DNA from: an uncultured Mycoplasma sp.
GTDB taxonomy: Bacteria; Bacillota_I; Bacilli_A; Mycoplasmatales; Mycoplasmoidaceae
Length of the DNA stretch: 14,608 nt
Direction: 5' to 3'
Assembly (NCBI GenBank): GCA_947174035.1
Contig: CAMWHH010000006.1
Coordinates: 1 to 14,608, forward strand
Below, one piece after another: positions 8,096 through 14,608 of the stretch (position 1 is the first letter of the stretch; every line of letters starts with the position of its first letter). The position numbers and the translations under genes are program-made. The notes under the pieces are model-generated. The model worked only from the letters and a program-made list of their open reading frames with translations, searched no databases and was not told the DNA's origin.

Positions 8096-8608
8096 ATGAA
8101 ATTAGATTTTAAAAAAATTAAAAGGCAAATAAGTAATAGATTTTTTAATCCCATTATTTTTAGAAGAGAAAAAATTCAAAAAATATCTAAAAAGGTTCTT
8201 TTAAATAAACCTGCAATTAATTTTAAGAACTTATGAATTGATGGAATAAAAACTGACATTAAAGTTATGCATATAAAAAATAAAGAAGATCTTGAAAATT
8301 ATGTAGCTGGATGAATCAACATGAAAAAAGAAGAAATCTATCTTTGTAATTACAAAATCCCAATAGAATCATTTTTGTTTAATAGTAAATTTGAAATAAT
8401 TCTTACAAATATTGAATGAAAAGTTTTACAAATATTTGAAAACATTAATCCAGAAGAAAAAAAAGTTTTTAATTTTAAAAAAAGAAATAAAGTTGCATAT
8501 TATTGAATTGCAAAACAAGGTTTTTGTAAATTTAACAACATTCAAATAAATAGTAAGATTTCAACAAACTACAGATATTCAGATTTAAATTTTGATTTTA
8601 GTTTTTAA
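8096..8608 (+). CDS. Hypothetical protein, 170 residues, only plus-strand gene
   Basis: An uninterrupted ORF in code 4, with four TGA codons all read as Trp (NLWID, AGWIN, IEWKV, YYWIA). The product is basic and lysine/asparagine/isoleucine rich. It has no signal peptide and no membrane helix, so it should be cytoplasmic. The first 45 residues are very basic (KKIKRQISNRF, RREKIQKISKKV); the rest looks like a mixed alpha/beta fold. I do not recognise the family and see no catalytic motif. The ATG at 8096 has no clear ribosome-binding site. An alternative ATG at 8088 is in another frame and closes after five codons. The gene is divergent from the opp leader unit and convergent with the lipoprotein gene. 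It ends in TAA 16 bases before a terminator. Expression is supported by intact frame and tidy flanking signals only. Confidence 0.7.
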
Positions 8609-8623
8609 AAATTTTTAACAAAC

Positions 8624-8652
8624 AAAAAAAGAACCTGAACGGTTCTTTTTTA
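8624..8652. terminator. Bidirectional intrinsic terminator between convergent genes
   Basis: The 11-bp perfect stem AAAAAAGAACC (8625-8635) / GGTTCTTTTTT (8641-8651) has loop TGAAC, with T-run on the plus side and A-run (8624-8630) serving as U-run on the minus side. It lies 16 bases past the stop of the plus-strand gene and 4 bases past the stop of the lipoprotein gene, so it can end both. Confidence 0.9.
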
Positions 8653-8655
8653 ATT

Positions 8656-9279
8656 CTAATAGTTTGTAAATACTAATGAAAAATCTATTGAATAATTTGC
8701 ACTATTTCCTTCTCAAATTTTTCCTTCACTTAATTTTGAAGTTAGTGAAATATAAGTAACATTATTTTCAGCATCAGTGTGAACAGAAAGTCTAGTTGTA
8801 ATTTCAGGTGCACTAATACTATCTGCTACAACATCATTTATATCAAGATTTAAATTACTTCCAATGTTTCCATATGTTGCATATTTTACAAATGTTTCAA
8901 ATCCTTCTTTACTATTATATGAATTAGCAACATAAATTTTTGTTGATGAATTAAAACTACTATTATTTTCAGTTAGATTAACTTTTAAATCATTTTGAAT
9001 TTCATCAATACTTTTAGTTACTTCATATAAATACCCACTAAAGATTAATATATTTGTATTATCATTTACAGCATATTTAAAATTACCTAATCCATCCTTT
9101 GGGTTTTTTATTAAATCTGATACTTTAGATTGCTGATTCTCATAAGAAGTATTATCACTATTATCATTATTATCACTGCTACTACTAGTTCCACAAGACA
9201 CCAAAACAATTGGAGTTAAAACAATAGTAGGAACACCAAAAAGTGTGCTTACTAATAATAATTTTTTTCTAATTTTCAT
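8656..9279 (-). CDS. Small surface lipoprotein of unknown function
   Basis: A 207-residue protein with a typical mollicute lipoprotein signal. Residues 1-6 are basic (MKIRKK), 7-25 hydrophobic, and the lipobox LVSC (26-29) has the lipidated cysteine at position 29. A Ser/Asn/Asp-rich linker (about 30-55) follows, then an acidic, Asn-rich ectodomain of about 150 residues with alternating hydrophobic patterning that suggests beta strands. It would be anchored to the outer face of the single membrane. It is far too small to be the OppA peptide-binding protein (usually over 500 residues), and I see no known domain. A GAGGA ribosome-binding site 5 bases before the ATG at 9277-9279 favours this start over an in-frame GTG four codons upstream. 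One Trp near the C-terminus is encoded by TGA, and the gene ends with TAG at 8656. Confidence 0.85.
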
Positions 9280-9374
9280 TGAAATCCTCACAAATATAAT
9301 TATTTGTAACTATAATTTTACAAGAAACCAATAATAATTTTTTTAACTAAAATTTTTAAATTCATTGTATGACT

Positions 9375-9414
9375 AAAAAATTATTCAGTTTTTAAATGAC
9401 AAAAAACTGAATAA
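9375..9414 (-). terminator. Intrinsic terminator after the DUF2871-like gene
   Basis: A perfect 13-bp stem TTATTCAGTTTTT (9381-9393) / AAAAACTGAATAA (9402-9414) with an 8-base loop. On the minus strand it is followed by U6 (plus-strand A6 at 9375-9380). It lies 24 bases past the TAA at 9439 and before the lipoprotein gene, which therefore probably has its own promoter in 9285-9370. Confidence 0.85.
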
Positions 9415-9438
9415 CTCTTTATAAATTTTGATTAACTA

Positions 9439-10107
9439 TTATTTAGTATTTTGATTTGAATTATCTAATTTCTTTTTTTTAATATAATCACTAACACCAA
9501 AATACAAACATATCAAATAGCAAATGAATGCAACCCCCATTAAAACATGTGGAATTGCTGTTAAAGCTGCTGGAACTGTGTAATATGGTGTTGTGTTATA
9601 AACAACAAATTCATAAAATCCATCATTTTTTGAAGTTGTATTTTGATCTGTGTTTGTTTTGACATGCACTAATTCATAATCAATATTAAAAACTCAATCC
9701 AACCCCCGAATCATCATAAAAATAATTACTAGCAATAAAGCAAAATTATAAAGAATAAAAGATGATAGAAAAAGTTTTTTCTTCTTAGATATTGAAAAAA
9801 TCTTTTCAAAAAGCACCAAAATCAAATTCACTACAAATCCCAAAACTAATGTATGAACATGTAACACAGATAATTGAGTGTGATAAAAATGTGGATTTGC
9901 AACATAAATTCTTTCATCAAAAACAGCATAAGCTGGTGTTAAATTACCAGTCAATGGATCAAATTCTGCACTTCCTCCAAATAAAAAAAAGAAATCATAA
10001 AATATTCCAAGCATTAATCCAATTACTAGTCAAAATGTAGCAGCAATTAAAATTCAAATAATAGGTTGTTTGATGATTTGTTTAAAATTCTTTTTTTCTT
10101 TTTTCAT
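9439..10107 (-). CDS. Four-helix membrane protein, DUF2871-like
   Basis: A 222-residue integral membrane protein, complete when TGA is read as Trp. Predicted helices are at about 15-40, 80-101, 112-134 and 183-207. The second helix carries TQLSVLHVHTLVLGF with H83 and H85, and the fourth has IPHVLMG with H187; further histidines H73 and H76 lie just before helix 2. The pattern, a histidine pair opening helix 2 followed by a Leu/Phe/Glu-Lys end (LVLFEKIF), fits the DUF2871 family of Firmicutes, recalled from memory rather than searched. The function of that family is not established. Histidines in helices often bind haem or metal, but that is inference. The ATG at 10105-10107 has only a weak purine-rich ribosome-binding site (AAGAG). 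It lies 174 bases downstream of ileS, behind its own terminator, and is probably transcribed alone. Confidence 0.8.
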
Positions 10108-10128
10108 AAAATACTCTTTTCAATAATA

Positions 10129-10134
10129 AATATA
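10129..10134 (-). promoter_or_regulatory. Possible -10 box for the DUF2871-like gene
   Basis: TATATT on the minus strand, with a TTTCAA-like -35 word 16 bases upstream and the ATG about 20 bases downstream. Plausible because the ileS terminator lies just upstream, but such words are common here. Confidence 0.3.
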
Positions 10135-10208
10135 ATGAAAAAAATAAGTTTTGAAACAAATATATAGTTTTCAAATTTTTTTAATTTTTAATAATAAAAA
10201 TTTGAAAT

Positions 10209-10255
10209 AAAAAAGAAGTGTTTATGGTTGTTTTACTACAACATAATTGCACTTC
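10209..10255 (-). terminator. Intrinsic terminator of ileS
   Basis: An imperfect long hairpin. The outer stem is GAAGTG (10215-10220) with CACTTC (10250-10255); the inner stem pairs the TTATGGTTG region (10222-10230) with CAACATAA (10239-10246) with a bulge. The minus-strand U6 follows directly (plus-strand A6 at 10209-10214). It starts 26 bases past the ileS stop. Confidence 0.75.
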
Positions 10256-10281
10256 AATTTTTGCTTGTTATAAATTTATTT

Positions 10282-12990
10282 TTATTTGCTTTTTTTAGAA
10301 CTCATTACTTTTGTACATCTTTCACAAAGTTCTTTAACAATGGTTTTAGGTGGATAATAATTTCAACATCTTTCACATCTTGAATATTTAGAATTTTTAA
10401 TTTTAACTGTAGTTTCTTTAATTTTTTCTTTTTTAGAAAATTCTACTTTTGCAACAGCTAAATAGTTTTTTAATACTTCTTCATCAAAAGGAATTTCTTT
10501 TGCATTAATTACCACTGTTGCTTCACCTTTAGATGAAATAATTTTTTCATTTCTTGCTTTTTCTATTTCTGAATAAACCAAATCTTTTAAAACAAAAAAT
10601 TCTTCTCATTTTTTGTGGTTAATCTTATATTTACTATCTAACTTAAAATTAGCAAAATCTTCTAAATGAACAGATTTTAATTTATCTTTTTTATCAAAAT
10701 AACTATATACTTCTTCACAAGTATGAGGAATTATTGGAAAAAGAATTCTTAAATATGATTCTAATAAATTATATAAAGTTGCTTGAATAGCAATTCTTTT
10801 TTCACTATTTGCATCATCACAATATAAGCTATCTTTAATATAGTCAAAATATCAAGCTGATAAATCAGCAACATTTTTTGAAATTATTTTAAGAACTTGC
10901 TTGTAATCATATTTTTCATAACATTCTTTAATTGTTTTGATATCTTTTGTTAAGTTGCTTAAAACATATAAATCAGCATCACTATATTTTACGCCTCTAA
11001 GTTTCTTATGATTAAAGTCACTTAAATTTCCTAAAGTAAATCTAAATAAAGTATTTCTTATTCTTCTATAAAGTTCAGCATTTTGTCCAATGATGTCATT
11101 AGAAATTGACACATCTTTTAAAAAATCTACTGATGCTACCCATAATCTTAAAACATCTGCTCCATAGTCTCTACAAACTTGCAAAGGATCAACTATATTT
11201 CCAAGTGATTTTGACATTTTATTACCTTTTTCATCAAGTACAAAACCATGAGTTAATAATTCTTTATAAGGTGATTTTTTAAAAGCTGCAACACTAGTTA
11301 CTAATGAAGAATTAAATCAACCTCTAAATTGGTCTTTCCCTTCAAAATATAAATCTGCAGGATAACCTAATTTATCTTCTTGTAAAACTGAATAACTTGT
11401 TCCTGAATCAAATCAAACATCCATAATATCTGTTTCTTTAATGTATTTTTTTGAAGTGCTATAATTGCTTGTTAAAAAATATTTAACATCTTGTGTATAT
11501 CAAGAATTTATTCCTTCATCATTTAAGATATCAACAATATTATTAAGTAATTTAGAATCTAAAATTGGATTATGGTCTTTATCATAAATAACACAGATTG
11601 GAACACCCCATATTCTTTGTCTACTAATACATCATTCTTGTCTGCTTAAAACCATTTCTTTAATTTTTTTAACAATTGTAGCATCAACAGATTTTACTTT
11701 ATTAACAGCATCTAAAATGTCTTTTGAAATTTTAGAAATGTTTACAAATCATTGTTTAGTTGCACGATATATTACAGGTTTTTTTGTTCTTCAGTCATGA
11801 GCAGCTGAGTGTGTAATTTTGCTTTGTTTTAGTAATAATCCTTTTTTTTCTAGTTTTTCTAAAATAACTTTGTTTGCATCTTGATAAAAAAGACCTTCTA
11901 AATCTTTGTTATTTACTTCTTTTGTAAACTTTCCATAATTATCAATTGGACAATAAGGTTTTATATTATATTTTTTACATGCAATGTAGTCTTCATGACC
12001 AAATCCTGGAGCATTGTGAACAAGCCCTGTACCATCAGAATCTGAAACATATTCATCAACAATCACTTTACATTTCTTTTCTGTAACTGAACTTTTATAA
12101 GAAACATTTTCTATTTTTTTGCCTAAAAATTCAGAAATTATTTCATATTTTTTTCAATTCAAAATTTCAGATAATTTTTCAACTAAACTTTTTGCAACAA
12201 TATAAAAACTGTTTTCAACTTTAACACGACAATAAGTAACTTTTGGGTTAGCAGCAATTGCTAAATTTGCAGGTAATGTGTAAGGAGTAGTAGTTCAAAT
12301 AATTATTTTGTCGCCTTTTGAAACAAAATCATTATTTTCTGTGATTTCAAAAGCTACAAATGCAGAATCAGATTCTATTTCTTTGTATTCAATTTCAGCA
12401 TCAGCCAAAGCTGTTTGACTAGACCAAGATCAATAAACTGGTTTTAAATCTTGATAAATCAAACCTTTTAAAAGCATTTTATTAAAAATTTTTAATTGTC
12501 TAATTACATAATCAAGTTCACAAGTTAGAAAAATCTCATCCATTTCAGACATAATTCCCAATCTTCTAAACTGATCTTTTTGACGGTATACATTTTCAAT
12601 AGCAAAATTTTTACAGTTTTTTCTTTTTTCTGTAATAGTTTGATCAGGCTTATTATTTAAACCTTTTTTTATCATTGCTTGTTCAATTGGTAATCCATGT
12701 GTATCTCAACCAGGAATGTATTTTGTATAGTGTCCAGTTGCTGCTTTATAACGTAAAATAATGTCTTTTAAAATTTTGTTTAATGCATGACCAGCATGTA
12801 AATCTCCATTTGCATAAGGTGGACCATCAGCTAAAATAAAAGGCTTTTTTGATTTATTTTTAGCTAAAATCTTTTTTTCTATTTTTTCTAAAATTCAATT
12901 TTCTTGAATTTTAGGTTCTTTTTGTGGTAAATTTGCTTTCATTTCAAAAGCAGTATTTGGCATCAAAAGTGTTTTTTTATAATCACTCAT
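10282..12990 (-). CDS. ileS: Isoleucyl-tRNA synthetase
   Basis: A 902-residue class I aminoacyl-tRNA synthetase that charges tRNA-Ile with isoleucine using ATP. The HIGH-type motif is [11 protein letters not shown] (HAGH at 65-68), the normal variant for this enzyme. The editing domain that hydrolyses mischarged valine contains [15 protein letters not shown] and the [16 protein letters not shown] segment. The core motifs WGVPICVIY and DVWFDSGTS precede KMSKS at 591-595. After the anticodon-binding domain comes a C-terminal zinc site with cysteines 872, 875, 889 and 892. Length and domain order match bacterial IleRS of the shorter, roughly 900-residue type. Trp is encoded by both TGA and TGG. 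The ATG at 12988-12990 has AAGGG about 7 bases upstream. The 132-base spacer to the upstream gene shows no T-box, so I see no tRNA-responsive control. The frame is open throughout. Confidence 0.98.
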
Positions 12991-13085
12991 ATTTTTTCCC
13001 TTACATTAAAAAAATTTTTAATAATAAAAATTGCACTAATAAAATAATTAAAGCACAAAAAGAATTTATAAATTTATATAAAAAT

Positions 13086-13117
13086 AAAAAAACAACAATA
13101 TTTATTGCTGTTTTTTT
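13086..13117 (-). terminator. Intrinsic terminator after the helicase gene
   Basis: On the minus strand CAGCAAT (plus 13104-13110) pairs with ATTGTTG (plus 13093-13099), including one G-U pair, with a loop of about 4 bases. Flanking A/T tracts extend the stem, and U7 follows at 13086-13092. It begins a few bases past the helicase stop and before ileS, so ileS probably has its own promoter in 12995-13080, where I see only weak candidates. Confidence 0.75.
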
Positions 13118-13122
13118 GTGTT

Positions 13123-14608
13123 TTATAAAATTTCTTTATTTTTTTCTACTTGTTTAAAAATATTTTCTATTATTAAATCTTTATTTCTTTTTCATTCATA
13201 TTCTAAAACTCTAAAGATTGGATAACCCCTAGATTCTAAAAATAATTGTCTTTCAAAATCTTCTAAAACCTTAATTTTTCCACTATGATACTTTCAACCA
13301 TCCACTTCAATTCCTAAATAAACTTTTTCACAATTAGAATTTGTGATAACCATATCTATTTTTTTGTTTCCAACTTCAAACTGAGTTAAAATTTTTAAAT
13401 TTTTTTGATATATATATGGTTTTAATTCATTAAAAACTTCTTCTTCAAAAGATGAATCAAAATTAAAATTTTCGTTTTTAATTGCTTCATTTGCTTTGTT
13501 AACCAATGCAATGTTATCTAAAAAGGCAATGAATTTTTTAAATACTTGCAAGTTTTCATTGGTATTGTCAGCAATTTCAGAAGCAGATAAACTTTTTAAA
13601 ATAATCATTTTATTTTTAGATCTAGTTATTGCTACATTTAATCTGTTTTTTCCACCAGATTGAATTACAGGTCCAAATGAACTTCTTAATTTCTCAGTTG
13701 GTGATTTTTTTGCATAAGCTATTGAAATAATAACTAAGTCAGCTTCATTACCTTGAACATTTTCTAAATTTACTACATCAATTTCTTGTTTCATAAATTT
13801 TTCCATAACTTCTTTAGTTGAATATTTTTCATTCATCAGTAGAGATTCAATATAAGAAGATTGTGAAATATTGAAAGTAACAATTAGAATTGATTTATAT
13901 TTATTAATATTTTCTTCCAAAATTTTTATAACTTCTAATGCTTCTTTTTCATTAATTCTGTCAACAAAAAAACCATCACAATTAACTACATCAATTCCCT
14001 TTTCAAAATGTAGACCATTTTTAGAAGCAAAATTAAGTTTATTGTCATAAATATTTTCACTAGAAAACTGAATTAAATCACTATTTTCAGATCGATAATG
14101 ATTTTGTAACATAATTTCTGTTCATGATGTAGTTTTAGCTCTATCTAATAATGATTCTTCAACATCTAAATCATCTATTTCTGTTTCTTCATCATTTTCT
14201 TCATTTCTAGAAATAAAGAAACTTGATGGTTTTAATTGTTTATCATCTCCAGCTATAATGTTTATTTTTGATCTATATAACAAAGGATAAGCACGCTCTA
14301 AAAACATTTGACTTGCTTCATCATAAATCCCATATTCAAAATAATTTCTTTCTAACGGGATAAAAATTGAAACTTGTTCAGGACGTGATACTCAGATAGG
14401 AAAAAGCATTTTTAAAGCATATGCATACTTTGATAAGTATTCATAAATTTCTTTGCTTTTACTTGAATGAGCAACATTAATAGCACTTTCAACAAATTTT
14501 TTATCTTCATTACTTAGTTTTGATAATTTAATTAAAATCTTTTCTTTAATAATTCCAGTTAGTAATTCACAAATATTATTTCAATTTATAACACTAAATT
14601 TTTTCTGT
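13123..14608 (-). CDS. Superfamily 1 DNA/RNA helicase with C-terminal restriction-endonuclease-like domain (5' end outside window)
   Basis: The C-terminal 495 or so residues of a large protein; the start and Walker A lie past the right edge. Motif II is DEAS (14311-14322), motif III GDDKQLKP (about 14227-14250), then the second RecA-like domain with VQGNEADLVIIS and motif VI RLNVAITR (13621-13644). This is the UPF1/DNA2-like branch of superfamily 1. After a helical linker, the last 100 residues carry a nuclease-like fold: a helix with FEEEVFNEL, then IDMVI (Asp at 13354-13356), then GIEVDG (13300-13308) and FLESRGYPIFRVLEYEW. This resembles the VSR-like REase_MTES_1575 domain often fused to such helicases. 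It probably unwinds or scans nucleic acid and cuts it; a role in repair or defence is inference. TAA at 13123-13125 ends the gene. Several Trp codons are TGA. Confidence 0.88.

Noticed and set aside
9280..9291. GTG start for the lipoprotein four codons upstream
   Set aside because: The GTG lies within the GAGGA ribosome-binding site region; the ATG at 9279 has ideal spacing and gives a standard signal peptide.
12991..13122. T-box leader upstream of ileS
   Set aside because: The spacer is only 132 bases, includes the upstream gene's terminator, and lacks a recognisable T-box sequence.
12924..13157. Plus-strand ORF over the ileS start and the helicase terminator
   Set aside because: Overlaps the ileS 5' end and the helicase 3' end; Phe/Lys-rich product typical of antisense AT-rich DNA.
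365..14608. Many apparent in-frame TGA stops that split opp, ileS and helicase genes into fragments, suggesting pseudogenes
   Set aside because: Each TGA falls where Trp is expected and the frames are otherwise open, so this is genetic code 4, not gene decay.
1..14608. CRISPR arrays, insertion sequences or tRNA genes
   Set aside because: No regularly spaced repeats, no transposase ORF or terminal repeats, and no tRNA-like T-arm found in the intergenic regions.

Overview
The window is from a wall-less bacterium of the Mollicutes. It is very AT-rich, and every long gene reads through in-frame TGA codons at positions where tryptophan is expected (for example the WSWS and WGVP segments of IleRS), so TGA means Trp (genetic code 4). 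TAA and TAG are the only stops. The gene content (mycoplasma-type oppBCDF, an LVSC-lipobox lipoprotein, ileS) fits the Spiroplasma/Mesoplasma/Mycoplasma mycoides side of the group. That placement is inference; no ribosomal RNA is present to confirm it. Read with the standard code, most genes look broken, but all are intact in code 4 except the helicase gene, which runs off the right edge.

Layout from left to right. 72-290 (-) is a stand-alone heavy-metal-associated domain protein. 365-7524 (-) is one tight operon, transcribed oppB-oppC-oppD-oppF and then a three-helix membrane protein, closed by a hairpin terminator at about 328-362. It encodes an oligopeptide ABC importer without a substrate-binding protein gene. 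7525-8095 is a 571-base divergent intergenic region. On the minus strand it holds a possible short transcription unit: an extended -10 box, a 49-codon ORF embedded in inverted repeats, and a good intrinsic terminator about 130 bases before oppB. 8096-8608 (+) is the only plus-strand gene, a 170-residue protein I do not recognise. A bidirectional terminator (8624-8652) separates it from a lipoprotein gene (8656-9279, -). 9439-10107 (-) encodes a four-helix DUF2871-like membrane protein. 10282-12990 (-) is ileS. 13123 to the right edge (-) is the C-terminal part of a superfamily 1 helicase fused to a restriction-endonuclease-like domain.

How the genes work together: OppB and OppC form the membrane channel and OppD and OppF the ATPases. 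Imported peptides would supply amino acids to an organism with little biosynthesis. OppF is very large because about 570 residues are inserted between its Q-loop and its ABC signature. OppD has a smaller insertion at the same place, and OppB has a C-terminal extension of about 96 residues. The most interesting unexplained signal is the structured leader upstream of oppB. It has a short ORF, a terminator, and a segment starting at the ORF's stop codon that could pair with the terminator's left arm. This resembles an attenuator, but it is unproven and could equally be an independent small RNA or small-protein gene.
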